A stretch of DNA of 44,647 nt, taken from positions 1 through 44,647 of the forward strand of contig JBDNJM010000121.1 of the NCBI GenBank assembly GCA_041687755.1. The letters are read 5' to 3'. The position numbers and the translations under genes were made by a program. Source of the DNA: JBDNJM01 sp041687755. Its GTDB lineage: Bacteria; Planctomycetota; UBA1135; GCA-002686595. Shown one piece after another: positions 17,601-25,436 of this stretch (its first letter is position 1; each line of letters starts with the position of its first letter). Below the pieces are notes generated by a model. It saw only the letters and a program-made list of their open reading frames with translations. It had not been told where the DNA came from and did no database searches.

Positions 17601-17705
17601 GGCAGTGGCGTAGACGAGATGCTGGCCAGGTTCGACCGCGAGATCGACGACCTGGCCGGGCAAGGGCACAGAGACCTGGAGCAGAAGAGAAAGCAGGCTG
17701 ATCAA
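14700..17705 (-). CDS. Giant secreted beta-propeller (NHL/SMP-30-like) protein
   Basis: About 1001 residues. The TTG at 17705 is chosen because AGGAG lies five bases before it and it begins a hydrophobic signal (ISLLSLLLQVSVPLPGQ). A TTG at 17759 would add 18 residues but lacks a ribosome site. The body is made of many repeats of the type G-x-L-x-V-x-D/A-x-x-x-G-x-V-x-R-V (for example LAVEPDGALLALQNDGVLRR and LVVDALGQVYTCAEDEFSVK), as in NHL or SMP-30 propellers. The last about 90 residues (GLDVFCDLAWFTLDF...NTAQIYLGP) form a beta-rich module seen at the ends of many planctomycete exported proteins. It stands alone and is divergent from the PilZ gene. Function unknown, no catalytic site seen. 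Confidence 0.8.
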   Translation of the reverse strand: MISLLSLLLQVSVPLPGQVVDLAVEPGQHLVYATAEGEVGRLDAFGTATVLTSAGSFVEELRAVAVRPDGDLSVLDDSGDLHRIPVAGGTPQLFYDDRFLIIEPTDLLVDADGIHLIACRTISANTRSVAHVSLDGASWSYLHVMNQPLGLAADPFGGVLYSDADGFVQRLTGAEGLFVSAPEFAQAGFSSSAFDGDLAVEDDGDVWVAAGTELRSVDRGSGVATLQVAAAATVRACAIAPGSAGGQSVWFTEGAGPTTLRELSIADVPALTHPLSFGPVPDRGIARFSSGFNIFDLEALPDGNLAIAGDIFGSNQGVRRVTLPDFQWSEIAGPAQGFDGRVEGLAVEPDGALLALQNDGVLRRVIEGAPTVVETVFSDPLDEIGRGKDLALGRGGQLWVSDFLNYASSRVLEILPGGAVQTVTPTPGTISLSAYPFGGDLIYSEWNKVGFDGEVLRLDPLLPVPTPLGGFSHVNWSNDGDWGDGDLVVDALGQVYTCAEDEFSVKRWDPDTGMVVRIGAGYLNRPSGLAIAPSVDPASVTGWSLYIAERNNIWELPGTPPPMGELLDVDAPPIGAPVGFVPLQYGYPTAFAYRAPLNDFLLVTDAGWIVGLPSAGGSAYPLVGPGSGIPTNLVGIAVNTAGDWLVADESGTVTLVLPNAGFAASTLFSDPFAELDAVIDLGQSPSGDLLLLADEDPNDAKAMLHRVSGGVLSRLGETSRGLALARDPLSGDLFAAERGRPGEGGELLRVELGGATPLASHWLNPSGYSPVWHGEQGGGLAFDGDGNPFIASSADFRVHAFDRATGTHTLIAGQLTAPRDLTVAAGRPGIAGIQGASLFVLDGSAVFEVGIDGPVPFFSSPPLGAEPEPLRTVAQRTPGAANEVHLGSAREAGRPYWILPGASGKEPGIPLSIIGDPVDDRILPLNSSGLWNAVNSPTFPNFSGVLDGAGQAPLPISVVLPDAPVLAGLDVFCDLAWFTLDFASPNFVGTVGNTAQIYLGP

Positions 17706-17950
17706 ACGGGCTCCTGTGGCAGGGCGGGAATCGCGGGCGAGTGGGGCGATTGGGTTCAATTAGTTTACATGGTCTGAACGAGTGAGGACTCCCGCAGGCG
17801 GGACGACGGGCCCTGAGGGCCCCCGGGGATCGATAGGGCTCTTGCCCGGGGCGCCAAAGGTGACGAGGCTCTAGCGGGTCGGGCGGCCAAGGGCAGGCGC
17901 CGGTCCCGGACGCCACCCCCGATCCCCACCCAAGTACCCACGATTCGCCC

Positions 17951-18670
17951 ATGATTGGCTGGGGCCGCAGACGGCATTATCGCGTACAGCTCGACACCAC
18001 CGGGCTGATCTCAGTGCAGCTCATCGAGCGCGCGAGCGATCCCGGCGTCCCTCGCCAGCTCGAGGTTGTGAACACCTCCGCCGGAGGTCTCCTGCTGCTG
18101 GACCCAGTGGGCGAGGCCGCCGAGTACGAGTTGAGCGAGCAGCTCGTGATCGAGCTGAACCTGTCCGCGGAAGGCACTCAGATCAGGGCGCCGGTCCAGA
18201 TGCTGCGGGTCGAGCCGCGGCGGAAAGACGGAGCCCAGCAGTTCGGAGTGTGCTTTGTGGATCCCGCGATGGTCTACGGGAACCTGACTGGCGAGAGCTG
18301 GGCCCTGTTCAACCGGCGGGCGGCGTTCCGCGTCCCGATCGAGACCGATCCGGTGAACCTGTGGGTCGGCGGTGGGGGCCTCAGCCAGGAGTGCCGGGCC
18401 CACGACGTCAGCCTGTTCGGCATCGGTGCGCTCATGCCGCTCGAGCTCGCCGACCGCATCCCGGTCGATTCCGGCGTGCGCCTGACGCTTCCCCTGCCCG
18501 GCCAGCCCCAGCCCTCGATGCTGCCGGGCCGCGTGCGCCACGTGAGCGCCCTGCCGGAGAGCAAGTCGGCTGTGGTTGGCATCGCGTTCGAGGTCGAACA
18601 CAGCACCCGGTATCGAGAGCGCGTGGACCAGCTTGGGGCGTTCCTCGTGAGCCGCCAGGCGAAGGGCTGA
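17951..18670 (+). CDS. PilZ-domain protein, two PilZ-like modules
   Basis: 239 residues. The first module has RRRHYRVQLD (RxxxR) and VVNTSAGGLLLLD (the N-x-S-x-G-G motif), the two c-di-GMP contact motifs of PilZ. A second degenerate module follows from NRRAAFRVPIETD through AHDVSLFGIGALMP. This YcgR-like tandem layout suggests a cyclic-di-GMP receptor, probably cytoplasmic. The start ATG follows the divergent promoter region. No enzymatic partner domain is attached and the target process is unknown. Confidence 0.8.
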   Translation: MIGWGRRRHYRVQLDTTGLISVQLIERASDPGVPRQLEVVNTSAGGLLLLDPVGEAAEYELSEQLVIELNLSAEGTQIRAPVQMLRVEPRRKDGAQQFGVCFVDPAMVYGNLTGESWALFNRRAAFRVPIETDPVNLWVGGGGLSQECRAHDVSLFGIGALMPLELADRIPVDSGVRLTLPLPGQPQPSMLPGRVRHVSALPESKSAVVGIAFEVEHSTRYRERVDQLGAFLVSRQAKG

Positions 18671-18843
18671 GGGGTCCTGGAGGGCCACGCTCCGTGAGCG
18701 AAGCCCACCGCGTCCCCCCCCCAGGCCAGACGGTGCGCGGGCCCCTCGCCTAGGATCGAGGCGCACGGGGCGCTTCTGCGCAGCTTCCGCTTGTCCTAGG
18801 TTGGGGTCTGGGGACTGCGCCTGAGCGGCCCCCGGCCCATCCC

Positions 18844-20079
18844 ATGTCGCCCCGCTCACGACCGACCCGCAGCCGGCCTGCTCGCAACGAGCCCGAGGTC
18901 TTCGACCCGGGTCCCGAGCGCGGGCACCACACCCTCGAGGTGCGCACCGGCCAAATCGTCGGCATCGACGCGCCGGATGTGTTCGTGGACCTGGGGCCGC
19001 GGCTTCAGGGCGTGATCCCGCTGGTCGAGTTCGACGGGCCCCCGAGCATCGGGGACATGGCGGAGTTCACGCTGCGGGGCCAGGAGGACGGGCTGTGGGC
19101 GCTTGAGCTCTCGCGCACCCTGCCCAGCCCGCGCTGGGAGAAGATCGAGATCGGTACGCTCGTCGAGGCGCGCGTCACGGCCAAGAACCCCGGCGGGCTC
19201 GACCTCAAGCTCGGCAAGCTGCACGGCTTCATGCCGCGCTCCGAGACCGGTCTGCCGCGCCGCGCCGACCCGGCCGAGCTCATCGGAACGCGCCTGCAGG
19301 TCGAGGTGATCGACGTCGAGGTCGAGCGCCAGCGCGTGATCCTCAGCCGCAAGGCCGTGCTCAAGCGCGAGCGCGAGGGGCGCCACCGCGACGCACTGCG
19401 CCTGCGCCCGGGGCAGACGGTCGCGGGTCGCGTCTCGCGCCTGATGCCGTTCGGCGCGATGGTGCGCCTGTCTTCGCAGGTCGAGGGGCTGCTGCACGTC
19501 TCGGATATCGACCACGAGCGGGTGGCGGACGTGGCGGATGTCCTGACGGTCGGAGACAGCCTCAAGTTGCTCGTGCTGTCGGTGAAGCGCGGCGGCCGAC
19601 GCGTCGGGCTCGGGCTCAAGCAGCTGAAGCCCAGCCCCTGGAAGGCGCTGCAGGTACAGCTCAAGCGCGGGGGCGTGATGCTGGGCGAGGTCACGCGCGT
19701 CGCTGACTACGGCGCGTTCCTGCGGCTCGCGCCCGGCATCGTCGGGCTGATGCACATCTCGGAAGCCGACATGTCCGGCAAGCCGCACCCCGGGCTGGCG
19801 TTCAAGCCGGGCATGGAGATCGCCGTGCGGGCGTTCGACCTCGATCTCGAACGCGAGCGCGTCAGCCTTTCGATGTTCCACCCTAGCGGGCGTGCCGTGC
19901 ACTTCGACGAGGCGCGCCCGCTCGTGGCCGTTCAGCCGGGGCCCACCGCCATGCCTGAGCCGCCGCCGGCGCGGCTGGAGACCGACGAAGCCGCGTCCTC
20001 CTCGAAGCTGGGCTCGTTGCTGTCCGCGGCCCTGCGGCCGCGCAACGAGGCCTCGGGCCACGACCCGGAGCCCGCGTGA
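18844..20079 (+). CDS. Multi-S1-domain RNA-binding protein (ribosomal protein S1-like)
   Basis: 411 residues with four S1-type OB folds at about 33-92, 100-172, 187-258 and 273-347. Clear signatures are GQTVAGRVSRLMPFGAMVRL...VEGLLHVSDI and GGVMLGEVTRVADYGAFLRL...IVGLMHISEA. The second domain has lost the usual motif partly (LKLGKLHGFMPRSE). A low-complexity C-tail follows. It may be ribosomal protein S1 itself or an S1 paralogue; it is shorter than the usual six-domain S1 (about 550 residues). It overlaps the next gene by one base (TGATG). Confidence 0.85.
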   Translation: MSPRSRPTRSRPARNEPEVFDPGPERGHHTLEVRTGQIVGIDAPDVFVDLGPRLQGVIPLVEFDGPPSIGDMAEFTLRGQEDGLWALELSRTLPSPRWEKIEIGTLVEARVTAKNPGGLDLKLGKLHGFMPRSETGLPRRADPAELIGTRLQVEVIDVEVERQRVILSRKAVLKREREGRHRDALRLRPGQTVAGRVSRLMPFGAMVRLSSQVEGLLHVSDIDHERVADVADVLTVGDSLKLLVLSVKRGGRRVGLGLKQLKPSPWKALQVQLKRGGVMLGEVTRVADYGAFLRLAPGIVGLMHISEADMSGKPHPGLAFKPGMEIAVRAFDLDLERERVSLSMFHPSGRAVHFDEARPLVAVQPGPTAMPEPPPARLETDEAASSSKLGSLLSAALRPRNEASGHDPEPA

Positions 20080-20357
20080 TGGACGGCACGAAGCGCGGGG
20101 CGGAGGGGTTCGACGGCGACTTTCTAGAGCAGCAGCTCGCCGAGGAGCTGGGCCTGGAGCCTGAAGGCACCGACGTCGAGGACGACGCGAGCTACATCTG
20201 CGGCGCGTGCGGCGAGGAGATCGTCGTGCCGATCGACGCCTCCGGGGGGCCGCTCCAGGACTACGTGGAGGACTGCCCGGTGTGCTGCCACCCGAACCAC
20301 TTGATCGTGCAGATCGAGCCGGACGGCGAGGTCTCGGTGCGCTCGGAGCTGGAGTAG
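20079..20357 (+). CDS. CPXCG-motif cysteine-rich protein
   Basis: 92 residues. Two cysteine pairs, YICGACGEEIVVPID and EDCPVCCHPNHLIVQIE, match the Cys_rich_CPXG small-protein family and would bind one zinc. Acidic residues dominate the N-terminus. The ATG at 20079 overlaps the S1 gene stop; a GTG at 20076 is an alternative. The family has no firm function; the coupling to an S1 RNA-binding protein is the best clue. Confidence 0.85.
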   Translation: MDGTKRGAEGFDGDFLEQQLAEELGLEPEGTDVEDDASYICGACGEEIVVPIDASGGPLQDYVEDCPVCCHPNHLIVQIEPDGEVSVRSELE

Positions 20358-20381
20358 ACTGAGCTGCGCCGCGCGCGCCGA

Positions 20382-21041
20382 CTAGTGCCCGGGAATCGGG
20401 AAGGTCCCCGGCACGCGCACGAAGCGATAGGGACCCGGGACCGCGCCCCAGACCTGCTCGCCCTCCGCGTCGAAGCCACGGTCCCAGTTCTCCAGGAGCT
20501 CGCTACCAAGGGTCACGATGCTAGTGGCGTAGGCGGCGCCGTTGCGGCTGCTGGAGCAGTCCTTCCCGGCCGTGGATCCGGCGAAGGCCGCGCACCCGTC
20601 GAGCGCGATCAGTTCCAGGTCGATGGAGCAGCCGGCGCCCACGCTCAGGTCTTGGGGACTGAGGGTCTCGAAGGCCTCGGGCGACTGGCCTGCGAAGTTC
20701 TGCGCCGGTGCGGGGAGTTCGAAGACCTCGCTGCGAAAGCCCGATTCGGTCGCGCTGAGCCGGTAGACAAGCTGGCGGTAGGGGAGGTCGAGCGCAGCCA
20801 TGCTCGCCCGCTCGGCGTAGAGCCAGGGCCCGTCCGTTCGATCCGTCCAGATCGGCGATGTCGTGAGGCGGATGGGGCGGTACTCGTCCGGCTCGGCCTC
20901 GGCCTGGGCGCTGCTGTCGAAGGTTCCGGTGAGGCACTGGGCCAGGAACTCGACGCCCGCCTCGGGCTCCATGGTGATGACGGCGGTGCTGCGGCAGGAG
21001 CCGAGCAGGGCGGAGAACAGGAGAGGCAGGATTTTGAGCAT
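20382..21041 (-). CDS. CpcT/CpeT-family (DUF1001) lipoprotein
   Basis: 219 residues with an N-terminal lipobox (LLGSC, Cys about 16). The rest follows the CpcT/CpeT chromophore-lyase family closely: FLAQCLTGTFDSSAQAEAEP near the start, then DLPYRQLVYRLSATESGFRS, GCSIDLELIALDG, and near the end DCSSSRNGAAYATSIVTL and NWDRGFDAEGEQVWGAVPGP. In cyanobacteria these proteins attach bilins to phycobiliproteins. No phycobiliprotein is in this window, so here the fold is probably used for another ligand in the envelope. It is coupled to the methyltransferase (TAATG overlap). Confidence 0.82.
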   Translation of the reverse strand: MLKILPLLFSALLGSCRSTAVITMEPEAGVEFLAQCLTGTFDSSAQAEAEPDEYRPIRLTTSPIWTDRTDGPWLYAERASMAALDLPYRQLVYRLSATESGFRSEVFELPAPAQNFAGQSPEAFETLSPQDLSVGAGCSIDLELIALDGCAAFAGSTAGKDCSSSRNGAAYATSIVTLGSELLENWDRGFDAEGEQVWGAVPGPYRFVRVPGTFPIPGH

Positions 21042-21922
21042 TACCAGACGCGCGCAGTGGCCTGCACGAAGGAGTAGAAGAACACGGCGTTGGGGTCGTG
21101 GGCGATGGCGTCGAACTCACGCTCCATGCCGTCGACAACTTCCTGGGTGACCTTGCCGGCCTCGAGCAGGCCGGCGGCGCCGGACATCAGGAGGTCCGAC
21201 CAGAAGTCGAGCACCTCCGAGCGTTCGCCCGGCGTGCGGTTGTCGAGGTGGATGTTCTTGATGCGCGTGGCGATGTCGCGCAAGCCGACGGCCTGCAGAA
21301 GGTTGCCGAGCTTCGCGCCGACGAACGGGTCGCCGCCCAGCTCCAGCTGGTGGTCGTTGAAGGCCAGCCAGTAGGCGACGACGTTGGGGCTGTAGGGGTC
21401 GATGAAGAAGCTCATGTTCTGAACTTCGGTGACCGCAACGTGGGCGCCGGGGCGCAGGACCCGGCGCACCTCGGACAGCACGCGCATCGGGTCGGAGACG
21501 TGCTCGAGGACCCAGCAGAGGAAGGCCGAGTCGAAGGTCTCGGCCTGGAACTCGAGGGCGCTGGCGTCGCCGAGGACCTGGGTGTGGCGGCCATCGGCGA
21601 AGGGCAGGCTCGAGAGGTGGCGCTGGGCGCGGTCGAGGTTGATCTGGCTGGCGTCCACGCCAGTGACGTGCAGGTCGGGGAAGCGACGCAAGAGGATCTC
21701 GGTCTGGGCGCCAACGCCGCAGCCGACCTCGAGCAGCTGCTTGGAGCGCTGGAACGGCATGCCCTCGTGCACCCGCTGCTCCATGAAGCGCGCCTGGTGG
21801 TAGAGGCGCTCCTGCTCGCGCTCGGTGAACCCGTGCAGGTAGCCCTTGACGCCCAGGGCGCCCGCCGTCGCGGGGGCGGTTTCGGAGTCGGACGGATCGG
21901 GGCTTCGGGGTTCGGTGCTCAC
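21041..21922 (-). CDS. Class I SAM-dependent methyltransferase
   Basis: 293 residues from a GTG at 21922 (VSTEPRSPDPSD). The frame is open further upstream to 22069, but those residues are Arg/Pro-rich and unlike the family. SAM-binding motif I is LLEVGCGVGAQTEILL (about residues 60-75), followed by motif II VTGVDASQINLDRA and the later FDSAFLCWVLEHVSDP. It resembles small-molecule methyltransferases (UbiE/SmtA-like group); the substrate is unknown. Its stop codon overlaps the start of the CpcT-like lipoprotein gene. Confidence 0.85.
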   Translation of the reverse strand: MSTEPRSPDPSDSETAPATAGALGVKGYLHGFTEREQERLYHQARFMEQRVHEGMPFQRSKQLLEVGCGVGAQTEILLRRFPDLHVTGVDASQINLDRAQRHLSSLPFADGRHTQVLGDASALEFQAETFDSAFLCWVLEHVSDPMRVLSEVRRVLRPGAHVAVTEVQNMSFFIDPYSPNVVAYWLAFNDHQLELGGDPFVGAKLGNLLQAVGLRDIATRIKNIHLDNRTPGERSEVLDFWSDLLMSGAAGLLEAGKVTQEVVDGMEREFDAIAHDPNAVFFYSFVQATARVW

Positions 21923-22024
21923 GGCCGCCAGTGTCCCGGGCCGGAAAGCCCGCGGCAAGGGGGCGCCCCCTTGCGGGACCCCACTGGGGCGCCCGACTCG
22001 CGATCCGCGGCGCCGGCTCCTAGG

Positions 22025-22948
22025 ATGCGGGGCATCCCCATGCGCTCTCGTCCCCCGCACCCCTCGCATTCGCGCCTGCTGACCGAGTCCACGGCGCCCA
22101 CCGACTCAGGCCGCCCGACGACGCCCTGGCGGGAGTGGGTCCACGAGGTGATCTTCGAGGCGGACACCCCCCTGGGCAAGTTCTTCGACGTCGCGCTGAT
22201 GCTGCTGATCCTGCTCAGCGTGATGATCGTCAGCCTTGAGAGCGTGGAGGGCATCGCCGAGTCGCGGTCGTGGTTTGGCAGCTTCACCTGGGGCCAGGTG
22301 TTCGTGGTGCTGGAGTGGTTCTCGACGGTCGTGTTCACGATCGAGTACGTGGCGCGACTCGTCGCGGTCACTCGGCCGATGGTCTATGCGCGCTCGTTCT
22401 TCGGGGTCGTGGACCTGCTGGCGATCCTGCCGACGTACCTGACATTGTTCCTCGATTCCCAGGCCCAGTCGCTGCTGGTGATCCGGATCCTGCGCCTGCT
22501 GCGCGTGTTCCGGGTGCTCAAGCTCGGACACCTGGTGCACGAGGGCGCCGAGCTGCGTGAGGCCTTCTGGATGGCGCGCGGCAAGGTCGTCGTGTTCCTC
22601 ACGACGGTCCTAAGCCTGGTCGCCGTCCTCGGCGCCAGCATGTACTTGATCGAGTCGGGTGAGGAGTCCGGGTTCACCTCGATTCCCCAGAGCATGTACT
22701 GGGCAATCGTCACGATGACGACGGTCGGCTACGGCGACATCGCGCCGGTCACCGCCGGCGGCAAGATGATGGCGACGGTGATCATGCTGGTGGGCTACAG
22801 CCTGATCATCGTGCCCACCGGAATCATCACAGCGGAACTCTCAGCGAAGCGCGGACGCCCGATCAGCACCCAACACTGCGCGGCCTGCGGCCTCGCGGAC
22901 CACGATCACGACGCGAGCTTCTGCAAGAGTTGTGGCGGCAGCTTGTGA
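22025..22948 (+). CDS. Voltage-gated-type potassium channel with C-terminal zinc ribbon
   Basis: 307 residues (a second ATG at 22040 is also possible). It has six membrane helices: S1 FFDVALMLLILLSVMIVSLE, S2 VFVVLEWFSTVVFTIEYVA, S3 VVDLLAILPTYLTLFL, S4 VIRILRLLRVFRVLKL with Arg every third residue (voltage-sensor spacing), S5, the pore loop with selectivity filter TVGYGD, and S6. After S6 there is a short tail with CAACGLADHDHDASFCKSC, a four-Cys zinc-ribbon-like end. It most likely conducts K+ as a tetramer at the inner membrane. It starts divergently from the methyltransferase gene. Confidence 0.92.
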   Translation: MRGIPMRSRPPHPSHSRLLTESTAPTDSGRPTTPWREWVHEVIFEADTPLGKFFDVALMLLILLSVMIVSLESVEGIAESRSWFGSFTWGQVFVVLEWFSTVVFTIEYVARLVAVTRPMVYARSFFGVVDLLAILPTYLTLFLDSQAQSLLVIRILRLLRVFRVLKLGHLVHEGAELREAFWMARGKVVVFLTTVLSLVAVLGASMYLIESGEESGFTSIPQSMYWAIVTMTTVGYGDIAPVTAGGKMMATVIMLVGYSLIIVPTGIITAELSAKRGRPISTQHCAACGLADHDHDASFCKSCGGSL

Positions 22949-23112
22949 GAGGCCGTGGAAATGTGGCGCTGCCCGGCCGAGTTGCCTATCCGTTGCCTTC
23001 TGGCCCATCGCCTTGCGGCGCTGGAGGGGACGACGCGTGAACCGATTGCGCTCCGCGCAAGGATTCACACCCCGTGAAGGAAGCGGCGACGTCTGTCGAC
23101 GCCTCGGTTCGG

Positions 23113-23730
23113 TCAGTCCGGCGTGATCTTTGCCAGTCCTGCCGTGCGCTCGATCAGCTCCGCGACGAATCCGCGCCAACGCTCGAGTGGGACCGAGAGG
23201 TGCAGTTCGACCGCCTCGCCGTAGTCGGATCCGAGCGTCGTCGCTTCGTGGGCCTGCAGGGTCGACTCGACGACTCCAGCGCAGGCGTAGGGGAACCGGA
23301 CGCTGCCGCGCTGCTGGACGCGCACCTCGAGGACCTCGGCGCGGTCGAGACACTGGCCGGCCGTGCCTCCGTAGGCCCGTACGAGGCCGCCCACGCCCAG
23401 CTTAGTGCCGCCGAACCAGCGCGCCACGACGACGGCGGTGCCCGCTAGCTCGTGGCCCTGGATCTGGCGCAAAATTGGCAGTCCGGCCGAGGAGCCTGGC
23501 TCGCCGTCGTCGTTGGCGCGGGTCTCGTGCCCCGCGGGGTCGACGACCCAGGCGTAGCAGTGGTGTCCAGCGCTGGGGAACTCCGCGCGCACGGACGCCA
23601 GGAGCGCTTCGCCGTCAGCGTGGCTTTGGATCGGCGCTGCGCAGGCCATGAAGCGCGAACCCTTGATGCGGTCCGGCTCGAAGCGGTGCTCGGCCTTCAG
23701 CTTGGAGAACCGCAGGGGGGAGTCGGCCAT
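23113..23730 (-). CDS. yigZ: YigZ/IMPACT family protein (UPF0029)
   Basis: 205 residues. The N-terminal UPF0029 domain shows the family hallmarks HHCYAWVVDP, NDDGEPGSSAGLPIL and VVVARWFGGTKLGVGGL(V), with the following GGTAGQCLDRAE. The C-terminal part (about 140-200) corresponds to the DUF1949 half. YigZ proteins are small cytoplasmic factors of unclear role linked to translation in eukaryotic IMPACT relatives. Start ATG is at 23728-23730, 37 bases after the AI-2E-type permease gene on the same strand. Confidence 0.92.
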   Translation of the reverse strand: MADSPLRFSKLKAEHRFEPDRIKGSRFMACAAPIQSHADGEALLASVRAEFPSAGHHCYAWVVDPAGHETRANDDGEPGSSAGLPILRQIQGHELAGTAVVVARWFGGTKLGVGGLVRAYGGTAGQCLDRAEVLEVRVQQRGSVRFPYACAGVVESTLQAHEATTLGSDYGEAVELHLSVPLERWRGFVAELIERTAGLAKITPD

Positions 23731-23767
23731 GTGCTCAAGGGCCCTAGTTGGGGCCCTAGCCTTGGGC

Positions 23768-25210
23768 TCAGGCGGTTGCGCGGCGGAAGCCGCGGCGGGG
23801 CTCGCGCGGGGGTCCGCTCGAGAGCATCACGGCGATCGGCCGGGTCGGTTCCGAGCTGGCCAGAACGATCTGCGCGGTGGCCATCAGGGGCACGGCCAGG
23901 AAGGCGCCTACGACGCCCCAGAGGGAGCCCCAGACAACGACCGAGACGATGATCACAAGAGGTGAGAGATCGAGCTCGCGGCCCATAATCTTGGGCTCCA
24001 CAAACGAGCCGAGCACGACGTTCACCGTGATGTATGTAATGCCGATAATCACTGCCTTGTCGATCGAGGGCTCGATGGCGACGGCGACGATCGCGGGCAG
24101 CAGGCCGGCGATGAGGCTGCCGAAGTACGGAATGAAGTTCAGGAAGAACGTCAGGATCGCGAACAGCAGCGCATAGGGGATGCGCAGCGACACGAGGACC
24201 GAGTAGCACAGGGCGGCGGTGGCCAGGCTGATCAGGGTCTTGATGCCGAGGAACTGCTGGATTCCGCGGCCGATCGTGTCGAGGATGTTGGCCGCTTCCT
24301 CGCGCCGGTCGCCAGCAACGGCGAGGATCTTGCGCCGGAACACGGCCTGCTCCGCGAAGATAAAGAGCATGTAGACGAGCACGAGGATCAGCATCCGGAA
24401 GATGCTGAGGCCGCCGCCTAAAAACTGTTGGGCAAGGTCCTGGGCGCGCCCTTCCTGCTTGAGGTCGGTGAGCTCCTGCACGAGGTAGTTGATCACTGGC
24501 TCGGGCAAGCTGGAGCTCTGCACGCGAACGATCAGCTTATCGACGATCACGCGCAGGCCGCCGGCCTGCTCGATCGCTGCGTCTTGCTCGTTCTGGAGCT
24601 GCGTGAGAAAGCCGCCGACCGCCTCGGGATCGAGCCCGTCGGGAAAGTCGGGCTTCTGCTCGGGCGAATTAAAACGGGTGTCGGGAGCCGCGCGGGGGAC
24701 TTCGATCGATTCGGCCGCGTTCTGCTCCGAGGCACCTGCGGGGGACGGCTCCAGAGCGGATTCTTGATCGCCGGCCGGGCCGGCCTCGCCTTCGAGCCCG
24801 GCTGCCTGCACGCCCTCGGGGGCGGAAGGGGACTCCGAAGCATTGGCTCCGGCACCCGGGGCTCCGGGGCCGTCAGCCACCTCGGGGGTCCCGTCGGCAC
24901 CGCCGACCTGGGCGTCGCCGGGAGCAATTTGGGTGGGCGTGTCGCGCAGGAACTCCTCGATGTTGGCTTGGGCGAGGACCACGCCCTGGAAGATGCCGAA
25001 GCCGAGCAGGGTCACCATGCCGAGCACGCTGACGATGGGCGGGAGCCCGAAGCGAGCGAGCCCGCGGACTACCGGGCTCAGCATCGAGGCCAGCAGGAGG
25101 GCGATCACGATCGGCTGGATGATGCCGGCCCCGACCTTGAGCACCCATCCGAGCAGGATGGTCGTCACGATCCCGAGCAGGATGGCGGCGGCGCGGTTCG
25201 TGGGCTGCAT
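23768..25210 (-). CDS. AI-2E family transporter (PerM/YhhT-like) with large low-complexity insertion
   Basis: 480 residues. The family skeleton is intact: two N-terminal helices (about 8-45), a third hydrophobic stretch (about 57-82), then TM segments from about 268 to the end with the family blocks FLNFIPYFGSLIAGLLPA and VEPKIMGRELDLSPLVIIVS. Between residues about 95 and 195 a Pro/Ala/Gly/Glu-rich, probably unstructured stretch is inserted into the first soluble loop, extending the protein by roughly 100 residues beyond the usual 350. Its role (permease for AI-2 or other solutes, or an ion antiporter) is unknown in this organism. Confidence 0.85.
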   Translation of the reverse strand: MQPTNRAAAILLGIVTTILLGWVLKVGAGIIQPIVIALLLASMLSPVVRGLARFGLPPIVSVLGMVTLLGFGIFQGVVLAQANIEEFLRDTPTQIAPGDAQVGGADGTPEVADGPGAPGAGANASESPSAPEGVQAAGLEGEAGPAGDQESALEPSPAGASEQNAAESIEVPRAAPDTRFNSPEQKPDFPDGLDPEAVGGFLTQLQNEQDAAIEQAGGLRVIVDKLIVRVQSSSLPEPVINYLVQELTDLKQEGRAQDLAQQFLGGGLSIFRMLILVLVYMLFIFAEQAVFRRKILAVAGDRREEAANILDTIGRGIQQFLGIKTLISLATAALCYSVLVSLRIPYALLFAILTFFLNFIPYFGSLIAGLLPAIVAVAIEPSIDKAVIIGITYITVNVVLGSFVEPKIMGRELDLSPLVIIVSVVVWGSLWGVVGAFLAVPLMATAQIVLASSEPTRPIAVMLSSGPPREPRRGFRRATA

Positions 25211-25436
25211 GGCCCCAGACTAGACGGCGCGGGGCGCCGGAGCGAGTCGGCGGGGGGGGGATTCCCGCCGGTCGGCGCGCCCGGGAGAGGAGGAAGAGGC
25301 TCCCGCCTCGGAAAGGAAATCGCCTGAAGCTGGGGCTAAATACTCTGCCCGCGCCGTTCGTAGCCTCCACAGCGCCCCGCGGGCGCCTCGCAGCCTCGCC
25401 GCGGCCTGCACCCAAGCCGCGCCCCTTCTGACTATC

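Noticed and set aside
21098..22024. A 5' extension of the K+ channel frame
   Set aside because: The region codes for the methyltransferase on the other strand. The channel starts at 22025 or 22040.
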